The translations under genes and the position numbers were made by a program. The notes under the pieces were generated by a model that saw only the letters and a list, made by a program, of their open reading frames with translations, searched no databases and had not been told where the DNA came from. From contig CP110972.1 in assembly GCA_028869255.1 (NCBI GenBank), forward strand, positions 67,001 to 131,000: 64,000 nt of DNA, in the 5' to 3' direction. This DNA comes from Pseudomonas poae. Its GTDB lineage: Bacteria; Pseudomonadota; Gammaproteobacteria; Pseudomonadales; Pseudomonadaceae. Below, in pieces: positions 28,439 through 36,786 of the stretch. Numbering within the stretch: the first letter of the stretch is position 1; every line of letters begins with the position of its first letter.

Positions 28439-29803
28439 TCAAGCCCCCAGTTGCTGGCTGACCACCCCCAGCAATACCGGCACGCTGCTGCTGACCGGGC
28501 CGATGGTCACCGAGGCCGAGGCGTCATCCCACTGGATGTTTTGCTTGGTGCCATTGGCCGACCCCGAGACCGAGCCGATCCGAAACGGCCCGATGCCGAT
28601 GGACGCGGTGGACTGGGCTTCCCAGCTGCTTTTTACATTGCTGTAGTCGCTGGACTTCATTTGCAGGATCACCGTGGGTTCGAAGCCCACCACCACTTGG
28701 GTGGCAAACCTGGCCAGGGAGCCGTCCTCGCCAAAGAAGTCCGGAGCGCCAGGGGTGAGCTGGTTGTGGTACGTGGCGACCAAGGCACCCGAATCCCACC
28801 AGGTGCCGGGCGAGATCAGGAAGCTGCCAAAACCGGTGAAGTTGACCGTCAGGGAGAAGTCGCTGCTGGTGGTGTCGATGCTGGTCTTCTGCCCGCTGGC
28901 GGAGCCGCTCGCGGTGAAATTGAAGAAGTCGCCAAACAGGCTGGCATCGGCCGACGCGCTCCAGCCGGACTCATCCAGGTTGTAAGTGGCCGTGCTGGAT
29001 GTGATGGAGATGCTTGCACCGGCACTGGTTTGCCCGGCCACGCTGGAAGCCTGCCACTCGGCGTATTTCGTGGCGAAGGCTTGCAGCGAGTAGGAAGGTG
29101 CCAGTGAGGAAACCAGGGCGGTCGCCGGCGGTGGGGTGGAGCCACCGATGACCACCGGTTGCGAACCGGGTGGGGCGATGGAGCCGGAGGTGACCGCCAT
29201 GTTGAAGGCGTTCTGCGAGATCAGGCTTTGTGCGCCATTGATCCCGACTTTGGAACGCGCCTGTTGCAGCACGGAGTAACCGGCGCCGTACACCTGCACC
29301 ATCAACGAATCCAAGGTATTGGCCGCGCCGAGCAGTTGGTTGTTGGCGGTGATGTAGCTGGGATAGTTCTGCACCACCCACGTTGAAAACGGCACGAAAG
29401 GTGGGGAGTTGATGGCCTTGTAGTTGGTGTATTGCTGGATCGCCTGGGTCATCACATTGTTGAACGCGGTCTGCGCCGTGTTCAGGGCGGTGGTCGCAAT
29501 ATTCAACTGGCTGGCCAGGTTGGGGTTGGGCACCGCCCCCAGGTTGATCTTGTCCAGGAACACGGCGTAGCTGGAGAGCAGGCCTCCGCCGGCCGAGTAG
29601 GACGGGCTATTGGCAGGCACCACGTCGCCCAGGCCATGAATGTAGTAATTGACGATGGTGGGGTCGGTGTTCCCCAGGTCGATATTGAGGGTGGTGGAAC
29701 CAGCACTGAACTGCTGGCCAGTTCCCAGCCCGCCCGGCAATGCCGTGGCTTGTACGGCGCCCATCCATTTTGTCCACAGGTCCAGCGTGTCAACATTAGC
29801 CAT
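28439..29803 (-). CDS. Unrecognised protein B of a paralogous pair
   Basis: A 454-residue protein starting MANVDTLDLWTKWMGAVQ at 29803 with GGAG upstream. It has no signal peptide or long hydrophobic helix. Residues about 275-345 are Ser/Thr/Gly-rich with alternating polar and non-polar residues (ATYNLDESGWSASADASLFG, then SSDFSLTVNFTGFG). That pattern suits amphipathic beta-hairpins as in beta-pore-forming toxins, though this is only a resemblance. The N- and C-terminal blocks match protein A. It is probably the first gene of the A/B/small-protein unit, 190 bp downstream of a response-regulator gene. Confidence 0.82.
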   Translation of the reverse strand: MANVDTLDLWTKWMGAVQATALPGGLGTGQQFSAGSTTLNIDLGNTDPTIVNYYIHGLGDVVPANSPSYSAGGGLLSSYAVFLDKINLGAVPNPNLASQLNIATTALNTAQTAFNNVMTQAIQQYTNYKAINSPPFVPFSTWVVQNYPSYITANNQLLGAANTLDSLMVQVYGAGYSVLQQARSKVGINGAQSLISQNAFNMAVTSGSIAPPGSQPVVIGGSTPPPATALVSSLAPSYSLQAFATKYAEWQASSVAGQTSAGASISITSSTATYNLDESGWSASADASLFGDFFNFTASGSASGQKTSIDTTSSDFSLTVNFTGFGSFLISPGTWWDSGALVATYHNQLTPGAPDFFGEDGSLARFATQVVVGFEPTVILQMKSSDYSNVKSSWEAQSTASIGIGPFRIGSVSGSANGTKQNIQWDDASASVTIGPVSSSVPVLLGVVSQQLGA

Positions 29804-29993
29804 GTCATCGAGCTCCAAATCGGTTGAGTTAACCGAGCACCGCAGCACCCGCCGCAGCCTTCGAAGGCGATCAGTTGCACTGATCGCCGGGTTCCATGGT
29901 CGTTGTCTTGGAGGGCAAGCACACTGTGCGCAATGCTGAATTTCAGGCTCAAAAAGGCTGATTTGGTATCGGTATAAATGCCGATGGCAGCGC

Positions 29994-30629
29994 TCAGATC
30001 AGCCCTTCGCGCAGCGCATAGCGGGTTAATTGTGCGATGCCCTTGAGGTTGAGCTTGGCCATGATGTGTTCGCGATGGGTGCTCACGGTTTTGCCACTGA
30101 TGTGCATGCGCTCGGCGATGACGCGGGTGGTGCAACCCTCTACCAGCAGTTGCAGGATCTGTTTTTCACGAGGGCTCAGCGGTGCGCCGGCCAGGCCGTT
30201 TCGCTGGCTGGCGTGACGGCCGATCGCCATGGCCGTGGCCACATCCGGTGACAAATACGCCCGCCCGCCAGCGACCGTGCGTACGGCCTTGACCAGTTCT
30301 TCGTAGGCACACTCTTTGAGCAGATAGCCGCAGGCGCCCGATTCCAGGGCCTGGGAAATCCTGCGCAGCTCGCCGTGGGCTGACAGGCACAGCACGCGCA
30401 AGTCCGGGTATTTGAGGCGTGCGCGTGACAAGGTGTCCAGGCCGCTGAGCAGCGGCATTTCAAGGTCGAGAATCATCAGGTGCGGCTGTTGCAGTTCAAT
30501 CTGCGCCAGCGCCTGCACACCGTCTTGCGCCTGGCCCACGATACTCAAGTCGTGCTCCCTGCCGAGCAAGGCGACCATGCCCTGGCGAAACAGCTGATGA
30601 TCGTCCACCAGCAGGATCTTCACGCTCAT
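29994..30629 (-). CDS. NarL/FixJ-type response regulator
   Basis: A 211-residue protein: receiver domain with phospho-acceptor Asp55 (MILDLEMP) and Lys in YLLKEC, then a LuxR HTH (LSPREKQILQLLVEG, KTVSTHREHIMAKL). It overlaps the kinase gene by 4 bp (ATGA), so the two form one two-component system. It sits directly upstream of the paralogous pair, its likely target. Confidence 0.93.
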   Translation of the reverse strand: MSVKILLVDDHQLFRQGMVALLGREHDLSIVGQAQDGVQALAQIELQQPHLMILDLEMPLLSGLDTLSRARLKYPDLRVLCLSAHGELRRISQALESGACGYLLKECAYEELVKAVRTVAGGRAYLSPDVATAMAIGRHASQRNGLAGAPLSPREKQILQLLVEGCTTRVIAERMHISGKTVSTHREHIMAKLNLKGIAQLTRYALREGLI

Positions 30630-31297
30630 GGCCTGCCCCCGATAACGCGGCGCGGTAGCCGGATACGCGCCGAGGTGCCGACGCCACGGTGAGCGTCGAT
30701 CTCCAGGCGCGCCCCGACGGCGTCCAGTGAACCGGCGATGCTCTGCAAGCCGAAGCCGCGATGGAGGGGGTCAAAACCCTGGCCCTGGTCGGTCAGGGTC
30801 AGGACGATAGTGCCGTCTTGGCAGTGTGAACTGAGGAGTGCCTCGTCGGCCCTGCTGTGCCTGCGCAGGTTGGCCAGCAGTTCCTTCAGCGCACGTATCA
30901 CCGGGGTCAATACCTGCGGCGCCAAGGCCGTCCTGGGCCCCTGCAGGTTCAGGAGCACCGACGGTGAACCGGGAAAACGTCGATGCATGTCATGCACTGC
31001 GGCGCGCATGGCATCGTCCAGTAGCCCTCCTGTGGTGGGCTGGGGGTTGAGGTCTTGTACGAGCTGGCGAAGGTCCTGGCTCATGCTTTGAAGCTGTAGG
31101 CGCAGTTCCTGGAGTGTCGACCGAATGGGCTGGCAAGCCTCATGCTGCTCCAGATCCGCCAGGCGCAGCAGCACCCAGGCCAGGGTCTGGGCGGGGCGGT
31201 CGTGCAGGTCGCGGGCAATACGTTGGCGCTCGGCCTCGAGTGCATAAATGACGCGCGCACTATCGCGGCCTGCGTTTGGCTGTTTCTGACGTGACAT
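30626..31297 (-). CDS. Soluble NarL-family sensor histidine kinase
   Basis: A 223-residue kinase with no membrane segment. The HisKA_3 box is RIARDLHDRPAQTLAW (phospho-His in LHDRP), and the ATPase domain shows ELLANLRRHSRAD, LTDQGQGFD and GFGLQSI. There is no recognisable sensor domain in front, so the signal must be cytoplasmic or come from a partner. The start at 31297 has GGAG 7 nt upstream. Confidence 0.88.
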   Translation of the reverse strand: MSRQKQPNAGRDSARVIYALEAERQRIARDLHDRPAQTLAWVLLRLADLEQHEACQPIRSTLQELRLQLQSMSQDLRQLVQDLNPQPTTGGLLDDAMRAAVHDMHRRFPGSPSVLLNLQGPRTALAPQVLTPVIRALKELLANLRRHSRADEALLSSHCQDGTIVLTLTDQGQGFDPLHRGFGLQSIAGSLDAVGARLEIDAHRGVGTSARIRLPRRVIGGRP

Positions 31298-31411
31298 TCC
31301 TTGTCTCCGTGCGATACCTGGGGAATCGCGCCCGATACTCCTTGCAACGGGCGGCAGCTCACACGATGAAAGGCGCATACGCGCAGCGCAATACCACCGA
31401 TAGCGTAGATT

Positions 31412-31666
31412 TCAGGCCCCAGATGCAGGATCGAGGCAATAACGCAGGAGCTGCGTCAGGCTTTGCAGGCCCAGTTTTCGGTAAAGGTTCTGGCGATGTT
31501 TACGCACGGTCAGGTCACTGATCCCGAGGTTCCTGGCGATTTGCTTACTGGTGTGTCCGGCGGCAATCTGGCGTGCGACTTGCTGCTCACGTCGGGTCAG
31601 CGGTGCCAGTTTCGAGGGGGTGATTGGCGCAGTGGCGAAGGTGTCGAAACTCAAGCTCCAGGGCAA
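31412..31666 (-). CDS. Miniature LuxR-type DNA-binding protein 1
   Basis: At most 84 residues, nearly all of it one LuxR HTH: LTRREQQVARQIAAGHTSKQ then DLTVRKHRQNLYRKLGL. No receiver or ligand domain. The only in-frame starts are TTG codons (31666 or 31654), which lie inside the previous gene, so translation is probably coupled to it. It precedes the kinase gene by 114 bp. Confidence 0.75.
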   Translation of the reverse strand: MPWSLSFDTFATAPITPSKLAPLTRREQQVARQIAAGHTSKQIARNLGISDLTVRKHRQNLYRKLGLQSLTQLLRYCLDPASGA

Positions 31667-31859
31667 ACATCGCCAGTTGTACCGCGGTTTTCAAGCCGGT
31701 TTTAGCCAGGATATTGCTGCGATGTTTACGTGCCGTGAGTGGGCTGATGGACAACTGCCTGGCGATGGCCTGGCAGTCCAGGCCCTGCCCGATCAGCCGC
31801 AGCACGCTCGACTCCCTGTGGGTAAGGTTATGGAGCCTGACCAGGGGAATGTTCGGCAA
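31587..31859 (-). CDS. Miniature LuxR-type DNA-binding protein 2
   Basis: A 90-residue protein made of one LuxR HTH (LTHRESSVLRLIGQGLDCQA, SPLTARKHRSNILAKTGL) with a short C-terminal tail. It overlaps the next miniature LuxR gene by up to 80 bp in another frame. The two HTHs are clearly related, which points to local duplication. Such receiverless proteins may bind DNA on their own or modulate the nearby NarL-type regulator. Confidence 0.78.
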   Translation of the reverse strand: MPNIPLVRLHNLTHRESSVLRLIGQGLDCQAIARQLSISPLTARKHRSNILAKTGLKTAVQLAMFALELEFRHLRHCANHPLETGTADPT

Positions 31860-31904
31860 AGGATGGCCTGAGGGTTAGGGAGGGACCCTCGTTATAGCAC
31901 CTAA

Positions 31905-33155
31905 TTATTCAAGCTTCCCCAGGCATGTTTCGAGGATGTTCAGGCCTTCCTCCAGCACCGCCGGCTCAATCGTCAGCGGTGCCAGCAACCGGATGATATG
32001 CCGCGACTTGCCGCTGGGCATCAGCAGCAGGCCGGCGTCCCGCGCCAGGCTCAATAACTGAGCAAGCTGTTTGGGCGCGGGCGTGCCATCGGCGTTGGCC
32101 AGTTCGATGCCGCGCATGGCACCCACGCCGGTCAAGCGGCCAAGGTAGGGCGACAGGTGCTGCGCGCGCCAGGCCGCGTAGCGGCTGAGGATGGTTTCTT
32201 CCTGTTGCGCGCCCCAGGTGTGCAGGTGCTGATCGGTCATTGCATCGAGGGTCGCCAGCGCCGCCGCGCAGGCGATCGGGTTACCGGAATAGGTGCCGCC
32301 CAGGCCGCCTTTGGGTAGGTTGTCCATCAGCGCCTTGCGCCCCACCACCGCGCCGAGCGGCACACCGCCGGCGATGCTTTTACCCAGCAGGATCAAGTCC
32401 GGTTCGATGCCCAAACGCGAGAAGGCGAAGCGCTGGCCGGTACGGCCAAAGCCCGATTGGATTTCATCGGCGATCAGCAAGATGCCGTGCTCATCGCAAA
32501 AGCGCCGCAGGGCCTGGGCGAACTCGATATCCAGCGCCAGGAAGCCGCCCTCACCTTGCACCGGTTCGATGATGAAACAGGCCACGTCGTTAATGTCGAT
32601 TTCCACGCTGAACAGGCGGTCCATAGCCTTCAGCGCCTCGGCACAGGTCACGCCGTTGTCGGCGCTGGGGTAGGGCAGGTGATACACCGGGCCGGGCAGT
32701 ACGCCGACCTTTTGTTTGTACGGCGCGACCTTGCCGTTGAGGTTCAAGGTGGCCAGGGTGCGGCCGTGAAAGGCCCCGTCAAACGCGATCACGGCCGTGC
32801 GGCCGGTGGCGCCGCGCACGATTTTCAAGGCGTTTTCCGCCGCTTCCGCGCCGCTGTTGGTGAGCATGCCACTGACCGGATAGCCCACCGGGATAAAGGC
32901 CGTCAGGCGATCCATCAGCTCAATGTAGGGCGCATGGGGCGCGGCGTTGAAGGCGTAGTGGGTCAGCCGGGTGGCCTGTTCACGAATCGCTTCGACCACG
33001 CCGGGGTGGCAGTGGCCCAGGTTGAGTACCCCGATGCCGCCGACAAAGTCGATATAGCGTTTGCCCGTGGTGTCCCAGACCTCGGCATTTGTACCGTGGC
33101 TGAGGCTGATGGGGTGAACGATGGAAATCGACTGGCTGATGGTTTCGCGGCTCAT
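31905..33155 (-). CDS. Class III aminotransferase (4-aminobutyrate type)
   Basis: A 416-residue PLP enzyme of the ornithine/GABA aminotransferase class. Key segments are GGIGVLNLGHCHP, LTNSGAEAAENALKIVR, FDGAFHGRT, ADEIQSGFGRTG and the PLP lysine in LLGKSIAGGVPLG. It probably moves the omega-amino group of GABA, 5-aminovalerate or a related amine to 2-oxoglutarate. The ATG at 33155 gives the usual N-terminus. It appears to be monocistronic. Confidence 0.88.
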   Translation of the reverse strand: MSRETISQSISIVHPISLSHGTNAEVWDTTGKRYIDFVGGIGVLNLGHCHPGVVEAIREQATRLTHYAFNAAPHAPYIELMDRLTAFIPVGYPVSGMLTNSGAEAAENALKIVRGATGRTAVIAFDGAFHGRTLATLNLNGKVAPYKQKVGVLPGPVYHLPYPSADNGVTCAEALKAMDRLFSVEIDINDVACFIIEPVQGEGGFLALDIEFAQALRRFCDEHGILLIADEIQSGFGRTGQRFAFSRLGIEPDLILLGKSIAGGVPLGAVVGRKALMDNLPKGGLGGTYSGNPIACAAALATLDAMTDQHLHTWGAQQEETILSRYAAWRAQHLSPYLGRLTGVGAMRGIELANADGTPAPKQLAQLLSLARDAGLLLMPSGKSRHIIRLLAPLTIEPAVLEEGLNILETCLGKLE

Positions 33156-33288
33156 GAATCTCGAACTCTGCAGTGGCGGGCGTCTTTTATCTAAGCCGTG
33201 CACCGGGCCCTGCCGCAAACGAAATAAAGTCTTTGGGTCATTCCAAATCGGAAGGAGCGGTTGCCTGAAGGTCGTTTGGGGCCAGAGG

Positions 33289-34301
33289 TTATTCCGCCAC
33301 CCCATCCTTCCCCGCTGCCTTGGCGCGGTATAACGCCTGATCGGCACGCGCCATCAGGGCGGCAGGGGATTCGCCGGGTAGGCGAGCGGCCACGCCCACA
33401 CTCAGGGTTATGGTGAAGTCGTTTCTCAACGGGTTCTCCCGCACCGCCTGGCAGATGCTCCTGGCCACGACCTTGGCATCCTCCAGCGAGCTTCTGGGCA
33501 GTACCAACATAAACTCATCGCCGCCCCAGCGGCCCAGCAGATCATCGGGGCGAATGCAGCGCTCGAGGCATTCCGCCACCCGCACCAGGGTCTGGTCGCC
33601 CACGCCGTGACCATAGCGGTCGTTGATCGGCTTGAAGTCATCAATGTCCATCGCGATCAGGGCCAATGGCAGGCGAAAGCGCTGGGCGCGGTCGCATTCT
33701 TCCAACAGCGCCTTTTCCAGGCGGTAGCGGTTGGCAACCAGGGTCAGAGTGTCCCGCTCGGCCAGGGAGCGGTTTTCATCCAGCTGTAATTGCAATTGCT
33801 GATTGACCCGCGACAGCTCACGCGTGCGTTCGGCCACCAGGACTTCAAGCGATTGATTGCGCCGCTCCAATTTTTCGACGGTAGATTTGCGCGCATGAAT
33901 ATCGCGATGGGCCCCGACCATCCGCGCCACTGAGCCGTCGGCGTTACGTGCAATCACATAGCCGCGGTCTTCGACCCACAGGTAGCTGCCGTTTTTTTGC
34001 GGCAGCGGTATTCGGCTTGGTAAAAAGGTGCGCGACGGTGGATGTAGTCATCGAACAGCGTCATCACCTGAGGGTAATCATCCGGGTGGATCAGGCTTTC
34101 CCAGGTGAACACGCTGTTCTCCAGGGAGTGACGGGGGTAGCCGAGCATTTCGTACCAGCCCGGGTTGCGGTAGACGAACCCGGTATTGGCGTTCCAGTCC
34201 CAGATCCCGTCGCTGACCAGTTCCAGCACGGTATGCAGCATATCCGCGTTGAAGTGGGCGAAATCGTTGTGCTGTGAGGCATTGCCGGAGATATCGTCCA
34301 T
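33289..34301 (-). pseudogene. PAS-GGDEF diguanylate cyclase, frameshifted
   Basis: An N-terminal PAS fold (DGIWDWNANTGFVYRNPGWYE) is followed by a PAC segment, a short coiled coil and a GGDEF domain with the intact GRWGGDEFML site. The frame breaks in a run of seven T (33992-33998); eight would restore RKKNGSYLWVEDRGY and a protein of about 337 residues. The enzyme would make c-di-GMP from GTP. AAGGA lies 8 nt before the ATG at 34301. It is near photoreceptor genes but there is no sign of an operon. Confidence 0.85.
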
Positions 34302-34439
34302 CTGCGCATTCCTTGGCCGAGGCTAGCCGCAAGGCCCGCCGTTATTGACGCCGATACTCCGTGGCAGGGCTTACTGTACAGCGGGGACTGTGCACTTTGA
34401 ATAGGGCGGATGTGCGGCTTTAGGGTTAGTGGCAATGGG

Positions 34440-36342
34440 CTATTGCTGCGGCGCGACCATCCGCGTCCGAGCCTTCCCATCCGCGTTGTGCTGGTAAATA
34501 CCCTCAGGCTGGCCCTGTTCGTTGAAAAACACCTGGCCGATCCCGGCCGAGTTCCATAATCGCTCGCCCGCTTCGGCATGCTCGGGAATGTGCGGCACCA
34601 CCTGCATGGTGCGTCGGCGGGTGAACCAGTTCAGGGGCGAGCGGGGCGAGTAGAGCCAGCGGTTGAGCCGGTCGAACCATTCCAGTAGGCGCGGGGGAAT
34701 TCGTTCTTGATGCCGCTGCTGGTGATCTGCCAGATCCTGGGCCCGGCGTTGCGATGGCGGATCAGCACTTCGTAGACGAACGAGTAGTGCACATCGCCCG
34801 ACAGGATCACGTAGTTACCCGGCGTGCGTGAGTGGCGGAAGATATTGAGGATCACCTGGGCGGCGCCGCGATGGGCCATCCAGTTCTCGGCGTCGACCAG
34901 CAGGGGGTAGCCGCACCAGCTGAACACCTTTTGCACGGTCTCGATCAGTTTCACGCCAAAGATCGGCGCGGGCGAGACGATGATCGCGCAGGGGTGATCG
35001 AGCAGTGCCTGTTGCAGCTCGCTCAAGGCCTCCCAGTCCAGCAGGCCGGAGGGTTGCTTGAGGGTGAACTCGCTGCGCCAGCGGCGGGTGCGGGTGTCGA
35101 GCACCACCAGGGCGGGGGTGGTGGGCAGTACGTAGTGCCATTGCTGGAAGGCCAGCAGCTGTTGCAGCAACTGATCATGCGCGGCGGCGTTCAGGTGGTT
35201 GTCTTGCGCTTGGGTGCACAGCGCCAGGATAGGCTTGAGCGGTTCGCCAAATACATCCGGCTGGTTACCCCAGCCCTGGCACAGCAAATAGGCGAACAGG
35301 GCGTTGCCGATGATGCGTTTGGAGAAAGGGTGGCCGTAGGCGGTTTCTTCCCATTGGGCGCTGAGGTTCCAGTCGTCGGTGATGTCGTGATCGTCAAAGA
35401 TCATCAAGGTGGACAGGTGGGCGAACACGCGTGCGACGCCCGGCAGGTGTTGGCAAAAGTGCTCGATCTGCACCTGCTCGCGGGTATACCGCTGCTGTTC
35501 TTCAGCGCTCAGTTGCGGCGGCTGCGGCGCAATCAGCGCCCAGGGCGTGGGCGACCAGACCAGCAGGTACATTGCGATGACTTCGGCAAAGGTCACCAAG
35601 TGATTGTCGGCGGTGCTGCTGGTGAAGATCGGTTTTTTCACCCCACCAAAAACCGCTCGCGCAAGGTCTCGTTACTGTCCAGCGCCGGGAGCAGATCGGC
35701 GCGGTGGTAATAGCTGGCGCGATGCCCGTAGAGGCTTTCGCTGTTATCCACCACTGCGCCTTCCAGGTATTCATCGAACAGTCCCAGGCAGGCAATCAGC
35801 GCATGAATGGCGCGCAGCATCGGCCCGGCGACATCGTCCGCATAGACCTGGTCACCGCTCATCATCAATAAGGCCGGGCGTTGGGCGGGGGTGTGATGGG
35901 CGTCTGCGAGCAGACGGTCCACGCACAGCAAGCCATCGTCGGCCGGGTGATGGGGTTTACGGCAGGAACCATGTACCAACTGATGGAGGCGGCTGTGCAA
36001 CACGAAGGTCGGTAAATCGGCCTCGGCATACAGCAGGTGCGGCGCCCATTCGCCAATACCGACACCCTCGACCAGCAGGTCGTAGCCGATGGCCAAGTCT
36101 TGGGGCAACGCCTCGGCCAGCGCTACGTCGATCAGGTGGATAAAGGCGTGACGCCCCACCGGCACAACTTGGCAGTGCTGCGCGTCTAGGTCGACCTGCA
36201 GCGTCTCGCCTTGGGGGATTTGCAGCCTCAGGGTCAATGGCAGGGCTCGACTGCCCACCAGCCAGATGACCAGGCGCTGGGGCTCCAGGCGTCGCAGGAT
36301 CGGGCCGGCAATAACGGCGGGTAGCGTGTCGGGTTGAGGCAT
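34440..36342 (-). pseudogene. PhoD-like alkaline phosphatase-type metallophosphoesterase, two frameshifts
   Basis: Three open stretches together form one protein of about 634 residues. The metallophosphatase motifs are SGDQVYADD, FDDHDITDDWN and LSGDVHYSFVYE, as in cytoplasmic PhoD-like proteins without a Tat signal. The first break is at four C (35641-35644), where five give ERFLVGVKKPIFT. The second is at five G (34693-34697), where six give NEFPPRLLEWF and a C-terminus ending PQQ at 34440. Both are homopolymer changes, so the gene is probably whole in the organism. The physiological substrate is unknown. Confidence 0.82.
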
Positions 36343-36461
36343 GAAGGGCGCGGCTCAAGCAAGTCGGAACAGAGGAGGGTAGCGCAGTGGATGTCAGCAT
36401 TTTGTTAACGGCGTGCAGCGCCGGGCGCTGCACTGTCCCCTGTTACATCAAAGCCTCCGCA

Positions 36462-36641
36462 TCAAACCAGCCGGCCATTCCCGATGGAGTCCAGCGACGA
36501 GCTGGTTGGCTGTCGATGCTGTGTATTTTGCTTCTGCTGCTCGTCGTGGATGGCGGCAGGTTTTTCTTTGGGAGTGACCTGAAGCTGGGTTTTCATTATG
36601 GCCTGGTAGATGTTGAAGGCTTGGAAAGGGCTGACAATCAT
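36462..36641 (-). CDS. Small hypothetical protein
   Basis: A 59-residue frame, MIVSPFQAFNIYQAIMKTQL then a Gln/Lys/Ser-rich polar tail. AGAGGT lies 7 nt before the ATG. It sits between bphP and the phoD-like gene on the same strand. No family recognised; coding status is uncertain. Confidence 0.45.
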   Translation of the reverse strand: MIVSPFQAFNIYQAIMKTQLQVTPKEKPAAIHDEQQKQNTQHRQPTSSSLDSIGNGRLV

Positions 36642-36715
36642 TGGGTAGACCTCTTGCTCAATTGGAGGAGTGTTCCTCGCATCCCGATTTCGTTTGAATG
36701 CGCACCGGATCAGTG

Positions 36716-36748
36716 GCCATGGCCGGATCGAACGTTCCCGGCCATGGC
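36716..36748 (-). terminator. Perfect 11-bp hairpin after bphP
   Basis: GCCATGGCCGG (36716-36726) and CCGGCCATGGC (36738-36748) form a perfect stem 38 bp past the bphP stop. There is no T run on the minus strand, so it may be a Rho-assisted end or a stabilising structure. Confidence 0.45.
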
Positions 36749-36786
36749 GGACCACATAGTTTGCAAGAGGTGTGGCTGAGGGCGTT

